Shown in pieces: positions 17,178 through 26,429 of a DNA stretch of 64,000 nt; within the stretch, counting starts at the first letter, position 1; each line of letters opens with the position of its first letter. The translations under genes were made by a program, and so were the position numbers. The stretch comes from Lentimicrobiaceae bacterium (lineage in GTDB: Bacteria; Bacteroidota; Bacteroidia; Bacteroidales; JALOCA01). The stretch spans positions 90,490 through 154,489 of the forward strand of contig JALOCA010000003.1 in assembly GCA_023227965.1 (NCBI GenBank), in the 5' to 3' direction. Under the pieces are notes generated by a model. That model saw nothing but the letters and a program-made list of their open reading frames with translations. It had not been told where the DNA came from and did no database searches.

Positions 17178-18704
17178 TTAATGTTTAAAATGGCGGAATC
17201 CTGTAAAAACCATACTGATTCCATGGTTATTGCAGTAATCTATTGATTCTGCATCGCGAATGGATCCTCCCGGCTGAATAACGGCGGTAATACCTGCATT
17301 TTTGGCAATTTCCACCGAATCGGCAAACGGAAAATATGCGTCTGATGCCATTACTGCCCCTTGCAGCGTAAAGCCAAATATTTCTGCTTTGGCAATAGCC
17401 TGCTTAACCGCATCCACTCGTGATGTTTGTCCTACGCCAGAAGCCAGTAATTGCCTGTTTTTCACCAATACTATAGCATTACTTTTACTGTGCTTCACTA
17501 TAATATTGGCAAAAATAAGATCATCATACTGTTCCGGAGCAGGAGCCAATTTTGTAACCGTTACCATTTCGACAGGGCTTTCCACTTTCGTATCTTTGTC
17601 CTGCACAATCATTCCATTCAGTGCCGACCGGAACATCCTGTCGGACAGGCTGAATTTACAAGTTTGCAAAATTATTCTATTTTTCCGGGATTGAAGTGTT
17701 TCAAGTGCATTTTTTTGATACCCCGGAGCTATAATTACTTCAAAAAATAACTTGCTTATTTCCAAAGCAGTTTCGTTATCTATAGGCTTGTTGGTAACTA
17801 AGATACCTCCAAAAGCAGAAACAGGATCGCAGGCAAGAGCATCCTTCCAGGCATCAACCAGTAATTGACGACTCGCTATTCCGCAGGCATTGGTATGCTT
17901 GATGATGGCAAAAGTAGGTTCTTCAAAATCATGAATGAGATGAAGGGCAGCGTCAACATCCATAAGGTTGTTGTACGATAATTCTTTGCCATGGAGCTGT
18001 TCAAAAACCTCACCCATATTTCCATAGAACGTGCCTTTCTGGTGCGGATTTTCGCCATAACGAAGATGTACGGGCTGTGTCAAATACCGATTAAAGGGTA
18101 TTTCGTCATTTTCGGGTTCAAAGTACCGGTGGATCATGGTATCGTATTCCGAAGAAACGCGGAAGGCTCGGGCAGCAAAAGTTTTGCGGTCGTTGATGTT
18201 TGTAGCTCCTTGTTTCGTATCCAAAAGATGCAGAAGTTCTGGATAATAAATCGGTGAAGGAACAATAACAACATCTTCATAATTTTTTGCAGCAGCCCTG
18301 ATGAGCGAAATTCCACCTATATCAATTTTCTCGATAATTTCGGCTTCGTCCTGTGTTTTTTGTAACATTTCGGCAAAGGGGTACAAATCAACTATCACCA
18401 GGTCAATATAGGGTATGGCATATTGATGTATTTCCTGAAGGTCGGTGGCTACGTTGCGGCGAGCTAATATTCCTCCGAAAACTGCAGGATGAAGTGTTTT
18501 TACCCGTCCACCAAGTATAGACGGATATTCTGTTAACGATTCAACTTTTTCGGCAGGTATGTCCAATGAGGTAATAAAGTCATAAGTACCTCCGGTTGAA
18601 ATAATTTGTACACCTAAAGATTGCAATTTTTTAACCACCGGTTCGAGACCATCCTTGTAAAAAACAGATATCAGCGCCCTTTCAATTTTTCTCAAATCGT
18701 TCAT
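17178..18704 (-). CDS. purH: Bifunctional AICAR formyltransferase / IMP cyclohydrolase
   Basis: 508 residues; performs the last two steps of IMP synthesis. The N-terminal cyclohydrolase (MGS-like) domain shows ISTGGTYDFI and ESLTEYPSILGGRVKTLHPAVFGGILARR. The C-terminal transformylase shows LRYGENPHQKGTFYG, the catalytic KHTNACGIA lysine-histidine, DPVSAFGGI, SDAYFPFADSVE and IQPGGSIRDAESI. The purH-mreBCD arrangement is a familiar Bacteroidota cluster, without a known functional reason. Confidence 0.97.
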   Translation of the reverse strand: MNDLRKIERALISVFYKDGLEPVVKKLQSLGVQIISTGGTYDFITSLDIPAEKVESLTEYPSILGGRVKTLHPAVFGGILARRNVATDLQEIHQYAIPYIDLVIVDLYPFAEMLQKTQDEAEIIEKIDIGGISLIRAAAKNYEDVVIVPSPIYYPELLHLLDTKQGATNINDRKTFAARAFRVSSEYDTMIHRYFEPENDEIPFNRYLTQPVHLRYGENPHQKGTFYGNMGEVFEQLHGKELSYNNLMDVDAALHLIHDFEEPTFAIIKHTNACGIASRQLLVDAWKDALACDPVSAFGGILVTNKPIDNETALEISKLFFEVIIAPGYQKNALETLQSRKNRIILQTCKFSLSDRMFRSALNGMIVQDKDTKVESPVEMVTVTKLAPAPEQYDDLIFANIIVKHSKSNAIVLVKNRQLLASGVGQTSRVDAVKQAIAKAEIFGFTLQGAVMASDAYFPFADSVEIAKNAGITAVIQPGGSIRDAESIDYCNNHGISMVFTGFRHFKH

Positions 18705-18847
18705 TTAAACCTTTTCTCAAGAAAGTGCACAAAGGTATGTAAAAAAGGATATTCCCGTCAATGGTTTGCAGGTAATTAATGTATTCTTTTAAAATTCACA
18801 GCAAGTTGGAAAAATTATTTTACCTTTACCGTTCGATACCCATCACT

Positions 18848-20113
18848 ATGACAAGGCGTTTTTTCCTTTTTCTCAGAATGTTTCGCGAAAGCTATCTTTT
18901 TGCCTTGCAATCTATTTTAGTCAATAAGGTGAGAACGATTTTGTCGTTACTGGGCATTACAATTGGTATTTTTTCCATCATCTCTGTCTTTACAGTTTTC
19001 GATTCTATTGAGATAACCATCCATAAAAGCATAGAATCTTTGGGAAGCAATATATTGTTTGTTCAAAAATGGCCATGGGCTTTCGGAGATGCCAATTATG
19101 CCTGGTGGAAATACATGAAACGCCCCGAAGCCAGCCTGGAAGATTTGGAAGCTATACAAAAATACAGCCAGGCATCACAGGCAAGTGCTTACATGGTGGG
19201 TGTAAACAGGACGGTAAAATTTCAGAATAACTCCATTGAAGATGCCCCAGTAACAGCTGTTTCGCACGATTATCAGATTGCAATGCCTATCAACCTTTCC
19301 GACGGCAGGTATTTTACTTACAACGAATCTGTAACCGGCAAACCGGTTGCCATCATCGGTAGCGATGTTGCAGCAAACCTGTTAAATAATCAGCCGGCAT
19401 TAGGTAAAAAAATAACTGTTTTTGGGCAAAAGGTGGAAGTAGTCGGTATCTTTGAAAAAGAAGGTGACAATATGTTCGACAATTCGAACGACAACCAGGT
19501 AATGATACCGGTACAATGGATACGCAATTTTGTTGATCTCAGGGGAGACAATATCGAAAGCACCATAATCGTCCGTGCCAAGCCCCTGGTGTCGAACGAA
19601 GAACTTACCGATGAGCTTACCGGAATCATGCGACAGGTAAGGAAATTGAAACCGGGAACGGAAGATGATTTTGCCATCAATGAAACCAGTATCATTACCA
19701 AAGGCTTCGAAAGCCTGTTTCGGGTAATTGCGGTGGTAGGCTGGATTATCGGTGGATTTTCGCTTTTGGTAGGCGGATTTGGTATTGCCAATATCATGTT
19801 CGTTTCGGTAAAGGAGCGAACGGGTATCATCGGTATCCAGAAGTCATTAGGAGCAAAACGTTATTTTATTCTTCTCGAGTTTTTGTTTGAAGCCGTTTTT
19901 TTATCAGTTTTTGGAGGGCTGATAGGGTTAACCATTATTTACATCGGCACATTGGTTATTTCCGCTCTTTTTGACATGGAACTTATTCTTACGCAGAGTA
20001 ATATTCTAATCGGGGTCGGAGTATCGGCAGGAATCGGGCTTATTTCAGGGCTGTTCCCCGCATTTTCCGCCTCTCGTCTCGACCCGGTAGAAGCCATGCG
20101 TTCTACTTTCTGA
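18848..20113 (+). CDS. FtsX/MacB-type ABC transporter permease
   Basis: About 421 residues from ATG 18848 (MTRRFFLFLRMFRES); an in-frame ATG at 18779 would add 23 residues that look less protein-like. One N-terminal helix (KVRTILSLLGITIGIFSIISVFTVF after a basic loop), a large periplasmic domain with the MacB-core pattern VAIIGSDVAANLL, then three C-terminal helices (IGGFSLLVGGFGIANIMFVSVKERTGIIGIQKSLGAKR) ending in FPAFSASRLDPVEAMR. No ATPase gene is adjacent, so it must share one encoded elsewhere. It ends four bases before a convergent gene. Confidence 0.87.
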   Translation: MTRRFFLFLRMFRESYLFALQSILVNKVRTILSLLGITIGIFSIISVFTVFDSIEITIHKSIESLGSNILFVQKWPWAFGDANYAWWKYMKRPEASLEDLEAIQKYSQASQASAYMVGVNRTVKFQNNSIEDAPVTAVSHDYQIAMPINLSDGRYFTYNESVTGKPVAIIGSDVAANLLNNQPALGKKITVFGQKVEVVGIFEKEGDNMFDNSNDNQVMIPVQWIRNFVDLRGDNIESTIIVRAKPLVSNEELTDELTGIMRQVRKLKPGTEDDFAINETSIITKGFESLFRVIAVVGWIIGGFSLLVGGFGIANIMFVSVKERTGIIGIQKSLGAKRYFILLEFLFEAVFLSVFGGLIGLTIIYIGTLVISALFDMELILTQSNILIGVGVSAGIGLISGLFPAFSASRLDPVEAMRSTF

Positions 20114-20117
20114 TGGA

Positions 20118-20972
20118 TTATTTTTCGTCAGGTGTTTCTACATGTATGGTAACTTCCACATTAGAAATGTGTTGTTTTATTTCATCTTCGATAGCATCGC
20201 ACAATGCATGTGCTTGTCCTATGGTGGTGCTTTCTGCCATTTCAATATGAAAATCCACAAACTTATAGTGCCCTGCGCGGCGGGTACGCAAATGGTGAAA
20301 ATTAGGGGAAAATTTTGTTATAGATTGGTTAATGGTTTTCATTTCATTGTCAGTTAAAGCGGTATCTAAAAGAGGTGAATAAGAACGTTTTAACAAAACA
20401 TACGATTCTTTCATAATAAACAAGGCAACCAGAATAGCTACTATCGGATCGAGCCAATGCAAACCGGTAACCACAATCAGCAGTAATCCCACTCCTACCC
20501 CTGCCGATGTGATAACGTCAGCTTTCAGGTGAAGTGCATCGGCTTCAAGTGCAATGGATTCTGTTTCATGGGCTACTTTGTAAAGCCTTCGCGAAACAAA
20601 GAAATTTACAATTGCTGAAATAAACATTACAACGAATCCGTATCCGAGATTATCCACCGTATCATGGATAAGCATTTTTTGCACGGCTTCATAGATAATC
20701 CAGATAGATGCAGCAAAAATCAGCAATGCTTCTATCACACCTGAAATATTTTCGAATTTCCCATGTCCGTAAGGATGTTTTGGATCGGCAGGCTGATCGG
20801 AAATTCTGACGGAAAAAAAAGCGATTATTGCCGCAATCAAATCCATGCCTGAATGGATGGCTTCCGATAATATACTCACCGAACCACTGATAGTCCCCAC
20901 TATCAGTTTTATTATAATCAAAAAGGTATTGGAAGCTACCGATAATATAGCAACATTTTTCTTTTTACTCAT
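20118..20972 (-). CDS. Cation diffusion facilitator family metal exporter
   Basis: 284 residues with six predicted helices. The metal site of the CDF family is visible as H40-x3-D44 (HSGMD, helix 2) and the matching HxxxD in DALHLKADV (helix 5). The loop DPKHPYGHGKFE between helices 2 and 3 is conserved. The C-terminal cytoplasmic domain is present (HHLRTRRAGHYKFVDFHIEM). It exports Zn/Fe/Mn-type divalent ions in exchange for protons; the exact metal is not readable. Confidence 0.92.
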   Translation of the reverse strand: MSKKKNVAILSVASNTFLIIIKLIVGTISGSVSILSEAIHSGMDLIAAIIAFFSVRISDQPADPKHPYGHGKFENISGVIEALLIFAASIWIIYEAVQKMLIHDTVDNLGYGFVVMFISAIVNFFVSRRLYKVAHETESIALEADALHLKADVITSAGVGVGLLLIVVTGLHWLDPIVAILVALFIMKESYVLLKRSYSPLLDTALTDNEMKTINQSITKFSPNFHHLRTRRAGHYKFVDFHIEMAESTTIGQAHALCDAIEDEIKQHISNVEVTIHVETPDEK

Positions 20973-21201
20973 ACAAAGTCAATTGCTACAAAAATACACA
21001 TAAGCTTTTTGTTTTTTTTAGAAAAATAAAAAGTTTATTACCATTTATATACTTGATTTTTAATATATTTGATTTTTTTAACCATGACGGTTTCGTAAAA
21101 TCGTACAGGTAGAGAAAACATTTTATCCAAAACAATTTTTCATTTTGTTTTTTCAGGCTATTTTTACCTAATTTTACAGAAATAAAAATACAAGAATAGG
21201 T

Positions 21202-22968
21202 ATGGAACGGCGCTGGGTGCTTAAACAACGTGGTAATGAGACGCATATTAGGCATTTGGCTGAAGCTATCAACATAAATAAACATCTGTCGAACCTGCTG
21301 GTACAACGAGGCATTACTACCTTTGAGCAGGCAAAAACTTTTTTCAGACCTGAGCTTTCGCAACTACATGATCCTTTTTTAATGAAGGATATGGATAAAG
21401 CTATCCAACGCATTGAACAATCAATAGCATCGAAGGAAAAAATACTCGTATATGGAGATTATGACGTAGATGGCACTTCGGCGGTTGCCCTTGTTTATAC
21501 TTTTTTGCAATCGCTGTACGATCAGCTTGATTTTTACATCCCTGATCGTTATGCAGAAGGATATGGAATTTCATACCAGGGTATTGACTATGCTTCGGAT
21601 AATGGAATTTCACTCATTATTGCCCTTGATTGTGGGATAAAAGCAGTGGAAAAAATTAAATATGCCAATGAAAAAGGAATAGATTTCATCATTTGTGATC
21701 ATCATCGTCCCGGGGAAACCCTTCCTGCTGCCGTAGCCGTGCTCGATCCTAAGCGTGCCGATTGTCACTACCCGTTTAATGAACTATCCGGTTGTGGAGT
21801 TGGATTCAAACTTATACAGGCTATTGCCCAAAAAAGAAACATCCCATTCAGTAAACTTGAATGCTTTCTTGACCTGGTAGTGGTAAGTATAGCGTCTGAT
21901 ATTGTTTCCATCACTGGCGAAAACCGCATTCTTGCCCATTTCGGCTTAAAACTTATCAATACCCAACCCCGTCCCGGGATAGAAGCAATATTGAAATATA
22001 GCGGAATAAACCGTAAAGCGGATGGCATGCTTCCTGCCAATATTTTCAGTCGTGAACTTACCATTTCCGATCTTGTATTTTTAGTGGGTCCCCGCATCAA
22101 TGCTGCCGGAAGGATAGAAAGTGGTAAAAATTCTGTCCGGCTGCTTATCTGCAAAACCATGCAGGATGCCGAAACGTATGCAACACAAATAAATGATTGC
22201 AACAACGAACGTAAAAATCTTGATACACAAACCACACAGGACGCACTGGAAATGATTAGCCTGAATCCGGATTTGATCAAAGCAAAAGCAACCGTTCTGT
22301 ATAATCCCGACTGGCACAAAGGCATAATTGGCATTGTTGCCTCGCGGCTTACCGATTCGTATTATCGTCCTACCATCATCCTTACCCGTTCCAATCATCT
22401 CATCACCGGTTCTGCCCGTTCTGTAAAAGATTTTGATATTTACGACGCCATTGATGCCTGTAGCGACTTACTGGAACATTTCGGAGGGCATAAATATGCC
22501 GCAGGACTTTCCCTTAAGCCCGAAAACCTCGAACCTTTCAGAAAACGCTTTGAAGAAATTGTGGATGCCACTATTAAACCCGAAATGTTAATTCCTGAAA
22601 TAGAAATTGACAGCAAGCTAAATCTCAGCGATATAAATTCAAAATTTATCCAGATTTTGAAGCAATTTGCGCCTTTTGGTCCGGGAAATATGACACCAAT
22701 TTTTCAAACCGATGGAGTGGTAGATACCGGTTATGCTCGTATTGTAGGGAAAAACCATGTAAAACTATCTGTTATTCACCCTGAAATATCAGGTTATCCC
22801 TGTTCGGCGATTGCTTTTCAGCAGGGCGATTTTTTTCCGCAGATTGGTACAGAACAACCTTTCGACATCTGCTACCATATTGAAGAAAATGAATGGAACG
22901 GACAAAAGGAGATACAATTAAATATTAAGGATATTCAGTTGTCGGCTAAAAACTCAGCAGAACTCTGA
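21202..22968 (+). CDS. recJ: Single-stranded-DNA-specific exonuclease RecJ
   Basis: 588 residues. DHH-family motifs: motif I DYDVDG at residues 86-91, IIALDCG, the DHH of ICDHHRPGE around residue 161, and a DHHA1 domain with VRLLI...WHKGIIGIVASRL and GGHKYAAG. RecJ degrades single strands 5' to 3' in recombination, mismatch and base-excision repair. The 3' end overlaps the convergent LysE-like gene by 23 bases (22946-22968). Confidence 0.95.
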   Translation: MERRWVLKQRGNETHIRHLAEAININKHLSNLLVQRGITTFEQAKTFFRPELSQLHDPFLMKDMDKAIQRIEQSIASKEKILVYGDYDVDGTSAVALVYTFLQSLYDQLDFYIPDRYAEGYGISYQGIDYASDNGISLIIALDCGIKAVEKIKYANEKGIDFIICDHHRPGETLPAAVAVLDPKRADCHYPFNELSGCGVGFKLIQAIAQKRNIPFSKLECFLDLVVVSIASDIVSITGENRILAHFGLKLINTQPRPGIEAILKYSGINRKADGMLPANIFSRELTISDLVFLVGPRINAAGRIESGKNSVRLLICKTMQDAETYATQINDCNNERKNLDTQTTQDALEMISLNPDLIKAKATVLYNPDWHKGIIGIVASRLTDSYYRPTIILTRSNHLITGSARSVKDFDIYDAIDACSDLLEHFGGHKYAAGLSLKPENLEPFRKRFEEIVDATIKPEMLIPEIEIDSKLNLSDINSKFIQILKQFAPFGPGNMTPIFQTDGVVDTGYARIVGKNHVKLSVIHPEISGYPCSAIAFQQGDFFPQIGTEQPFDICYHIEENEWNGQKEIQLNIKDIQLSAKNSAEL

Positions 22969-23581
22969 CAATAAGAATCAACCCGAAAAGTACCAGCAAA
23001 GCTCCCACAAGATGGTTAATTATCACAAGTAGTTTGGGTTTAAGTTTTTGCCTGATTTTATGTGCTATGAGGCACTTTAAAATATCGGTTGCGAAAACCG
23101 TTAGTAAAGTTCCTGTAAAAAATTCAAGTATGTGGTTTTGATTGGAACTGTAATTGGCTTTTACCAATCCCATCAATCCTATCCAAAAAATCCAGATAAA
23201 CGGATTGGTAAAATTCAGGAAAAAACCTTTAAGTAAATAAGTATAAAAACGGGGCTGTTTTGTTTCAATTATAGAATTATTTTCCTCATCAATTACCATT
23301 TTGCGTGTAAACGTATAAATACCGAATCCGATGAGAATCAACCCGCCCACTAAGCCAAAAAACAGGTTGTTGGCAGTATTGTCGCCCAATAGTTGCAAGG
23401 CTCCCAGATAGCACAGTGAAACTAATAAGGCATCACTTAAAAAAACACCTACAGCAAGAACAATACCTTGTTTAAAGCCTCTTCGGATACTCGTTTGCAA
23501 CAAAGAGAAAAGAGCAGGTCCCAACAGGACAGAAAGGGTAAGTCCAATTACAATTCCTTCAAATAAGGGATATTGTGTCAT
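22946..23581 (-). CDS. LysE family translocator
   Basis: 211 residues with six predicted helices. The N-terminus EGIVIGLTLSVLLGPALFSLLQTSIRRGFKQG carries the LysE/RhtB exporter signature, with the GPA motif; the FFLNFTNPFIWIFWIGL segment is the second conserved region. Probably exports amino acids or small metabolites. Its last codons overlap the end of recJ on the other strand. It starts six bases after the GH3-family gene and probably shares its transcript. Confidence 0.87.
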   Translation of the reverse strand: MTQYPLFEGIVIGLTLSVLLGPALFSLLQTSIRRGFKQGIVLAVGVFLSDALLVSLCYLGALQLLGDNTANNLFFGLVGGLILIGFGIYTFTRKMVIDEENNSIIETKQPRFYTYLLKGFFLNFTNPFIWIFWIGLMGLVKANYSSNQNHILEFFTGTLLTVFATDILKCLIAHKIRQKLKPKLLVIINHLVGALLVLFGLILIVRVLLSF

Positions 23582-23587
23582 TTATTA

Positions 23588-25126
23588 TTAATAATTGTTT
23601 TCTTTAAGGTATTCTTCCCAATTTGATAGCTTTGCATTTTTTATCACCCGGGGAAATTTATTCGAAGCACCTTCTTTCCCCTGCTTTCGCATCCAGTTAT
23701 AAAAAACTTCTACGGGCAATACTTTTACAATCACGTTTTTAATAGCCGCTATACGTTCTACACGGTAATCGTCGTTCAGTATTTTCAGGCATTCATCAAT
23801 TTTTTGGCGAGCCAGTTCTGCGTCCACGGCATCATTGGTTCCCAGGTACCATTTGTGGGCAAACATATTTTCATATTTAATGCCTGCAACCGTAAATTCC
23901 GGAATGTATACATTAAATTCTTCTTCAAGCATTTCGATTGCCCGGTTCATATTTTCCTGGGAAAGATGCTCTCCGCAAAGGCTCAAAAAATGTTTAGTAC
24001 GTCCGGTAATAATTATTTCGTTGTCAGCTTTTGATGTGAATTTTACAACATCACCAATAAGATAGCGCCAGGCTCCTGCACAGGAAGAAAGCAGAATGGC
24101 ATATTCCTTGTTTTCTTCTACTTGGTTAATAGTAAGAGTTTGTATATTATCCTTCAGGTTCCCGTCGGAATGAAAGTTTTCATCAACAAAAGGAATAAAT
24201 TCAAAAAACAGGTTGTTATCAAGTACAAGTTGCATAGAATTGGTATTCGGGCGGCTTTGATAGGCAATAAATCCTTCCGATGCCAAGTAGGTTTCAATAT
24301 AAGTCAACGGTCGGGCAAGCAGTTTTTCAAACCCTTTTTGATAAGGGGTGAAAGAAACCCCCCCATGCACGTAGATGGAAAGATTAGGCCAAATATCGTG
24401 TATGGTTTTTAGGTCATAGTATTTAATAATTTTTTCGAGCAGAATTTGGTGCCATGCCGGAACGCCTACTATGACCCCTATATCCCATTCGGGAGCTTTA
24501 CGAACAATTTCATCCAGTTTTGTACTCCAGTCTCTTTCTTTCGAAATCCGTTTACCGGGTTTGTAAAAATGCTGAAACCAAAAAGGCAGATTGCCGGTAG
24601 TGATGCCTGAAAGGTCGCCTTCATAATATGTTCCATTGTACATTAAGTGAGTACTCCCTCCCAGCATAAGAATTCCTTTTTCAAAAAACTCACGGGGAAA
24701 ATCGTATTGTGCAAGTGAAAATAATTGCCGTATACTGGTACGCTTGATAGCCCGTAACATATCGTTGGTAACCGGGATATATTTGCTTGATGCTTCCGAT
24801 GTTCCTGAACTCAATGCAAAATATTTTACCTGTGTAGGCCAGCAAACATAGGCTTCGCCATGTAGCGCACGGTACCACCAGTTTCTGAAAATGGAATTAT
24901 AATCATACACCGGTACTTTTTGCTGGAAAGCAGTAATTATATCTTCTTCCTTAAGGATATTTTGGAAATCAAAATGTTCGCCAAATGAGGTAAACTGGGC
25001 TTTTTGCAAAAGCCTGCGTAAAACCTTGCGCTGTGCAGCAATCCCTCCAGACCTTCTGATTACCTTGATCGGAATTTTACTTCTGAACTCTATAGCGCTT
25101 TTTATAATAGATCCTAATATGGGCAT
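23588..25126 (-). CDS. GH3 auxin-responsive-promoter family protein (acyl-adenylating enzyme)
   Basis: 512 residues, full length for bacterial GH3-like proteins. Recognised by KYFALSSGTSEASSKYIPVT (phosphate loop of the acyl-adenylate fold), WPNLSIYVHGGVSFTPYQKGFE, YLASEGFIAYQS, YRYLIGDVVKF-type (YAILLSSCAGAWRYLIGDVVKF) and the late ITGRTKHFLSLCGEHLS. Plant members conjugate acids to amino acids. The bacterial substrate is unknown; despite the family name there is no link to auxin promoters. Confidence 0.9.
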   Translation of the reverse strand: MPILGSIIKSAIEFRSKIPIKVIRRSGGIAAQRKVLRRLLQKAQFTSFGEHFDFQNILKEEDIITAFQQKVPVYDYNSIFRNWWYRALHGEAYVCWPTQVKYFALSSGTSEASSKYIPVTNDMLRAIKRTSIRQLFSLAQYDFPREFFEKGILMLGGSTHLMYNGTYYEGDLSGITTGNLPFWFQHFYKPGKRISKERDWSTKLDEIVRKAPEWDIGVIVGVPAWHQILLEKIIKYYDLKTIHDIWPNLSIYVHGGVSFTPYQKGFEKLLARPLTYIETYLASEGFIAYQSRPNTNSMQLVLDNNLFFEFIPFVDENFHSDGNLKDNIQTLTINQVEENKEYAILLSSCAGAWRYLIGDVVKFTSKADNEIIITGRTKHFLSLCGEHLSQENMNRAIEMLEEEFNVYIPEFTVAGIKYENMFAHKWYLGTNDAVDAELARQKIDECLKILNDDYRVERIAAIKNVIVKVLPVEVFYNWMRKQGKEGASNKFPRVIKNAKLSNWEEYLKENNY

Positions 25127-25301
25127 CCGAATGATCTTGGTTAATGTAATAAAGGCGTAAAATTAAAAATATTTTTTTTTATCAAACAAAGCATATAAGT
25201 ATTTAATCCGTTAAAACAAAATCTTATATCAAATATACCTGATATTCAGACGTTTAATTTTATAAAAAATTTTTAAAGCTAAGTGGGGTTGTTCCGATAT
25301 C

Positions 25302-26429
25302 TTAACAGGAAAATAAATCGGAAGTAATATGATCAGCAAAAAGTTTTCCTTCGTCTGTTAGAATAACCCGATTACCGATAACTGAAAGCCATTTTTTTTT
25401 GGAAAGCTTCAAGGCGGAATTGTAAAAATCCGAAGTTATTTTTTCCCCAAACTTTTTTTCCATCAAAGCTGTATCACACCCCCACATTGTTCGTAAAGAT
25501 GTCATAATATATTCGTTGTATTGATCGGCGGGGGTAAGAATTTCTTTGGAAAAAGGAAGGGTATCGTTTTGCAGAGCTGCTATATACGTTGAGATTGAAG
25601 AAATATTCCATTGCCGACTTTCGCCATCAAACGAATGGGCTGAGGGTCCTACCCCGAGATATTTTTCACCAGTCCAGTAAGCGGTATTATGTTTTGCGTA
25701 CATGCCTTCAACGCAAAAATTGGAAATTTCATAATGTTGGTAGCCGTTTTCCCTCATCCGGTGCATCAGCATACGAAATTGTTGCGAAGTCTGTTCTTCG
25801 TTCAGGGGGGCTCTTTTCCGGGTAGCAATAAAATATTGTAAAGATGTGCGAGGCTCAACTGTAAGGGCATAAGCCGAAATGTGTGGGATATGTAATGCAA
25901 AAGCTTTGTTCAGGTTATTATCAAAATCTGATGAGGTAAGTGTAGGAATTCCATAAATAAAATCAATATTCAGATTGTTGAATCCTGCATCCAGCGCAAT
26001 CAAAATTGCATCGTAAGCCTGTTTGCTGGTATGGTGGCGACCGAGATAGACGAGATCCACATCGTTAAACGACTGAATCCCTATGCTCAACCTATTGATA
26101 CCTACATTGCGAAGGGCAATTGCTTTGCCCGGAGTGATGTCTTCGGGATTGGCTTCCAAAGTAATTTCAGGATTAGAAGAAAACTGAAAATGAGAATGGA
26201 TTTGTTCCAGTATTTTCCCGATAGCAGAAATTTCGAGCAAAGAAGGAGTTCCACCTCCAAAATAAACAGTATTTATTTTTTCCTGCTTCAGATACGATTG
26301 CCGGAAGGAAATTTCTTTCAGTACAGACTGAATATAATCGTTTACTTTTCTTTGGCTTGCTGAAGAAAAGAAATTACAATAATGGCATTTATGCCTGCAA
26401 AACGGAATATGAATGTAAATGCCTGCCAT
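25302..26429 (-). CDS. hemW: Radical SAM heme chaperone HemW / coproporphyrinogen III oxidase-like
   Basis: 375 residues. The 4Fe-4S motif is C11-x3-C15-x2-C18 (FCRHKCHYCNF). It is followed by YFGGGTPSLL, EANPEDITPGKA, LSIGIQSFNDVDLVYLGRHH and FIYGIPTLT, all standard for the HemN/HemW group. The shorter length and missing HemN N-terminal extension favour HemW, which delivers heme. Its start codon overlaps by one base the stop of the histidine kinase gene upstream. Confidence 0.9.
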   Translation of the reverse strand: MAGIYIHIPFCRHKCHYCNFFSSASQRKVNDYIQSVLKEISFRQSYLKQEKINTVYFGGGTPSLLEISAIGKILEQIHSHFQFSSNPEITLEANPEDITPGKAIALRNVGINRLSIGIQSFNDVDLVYLGRHHTSKQAYDAILIALDAGFNNLNIDFIYGIPTLTSSDFDNNLNKAFALHIPHISAYALTVEPRTSLQYFIATRKRAPLNEEQTSQQFRMLMHRMRENGYQHYEISNFCVEGMYAKHNTAYWTGEKYLGVGPSAHSFDGESRQWNISSISTYIAALQNDTLPFSKEILTPADQYNEYIMTSLRTMWGCDTALMEKKFGEKITSDFYNSALKLSKKKWLSVIGNRVILTDEGKLFADHITSDLFSC

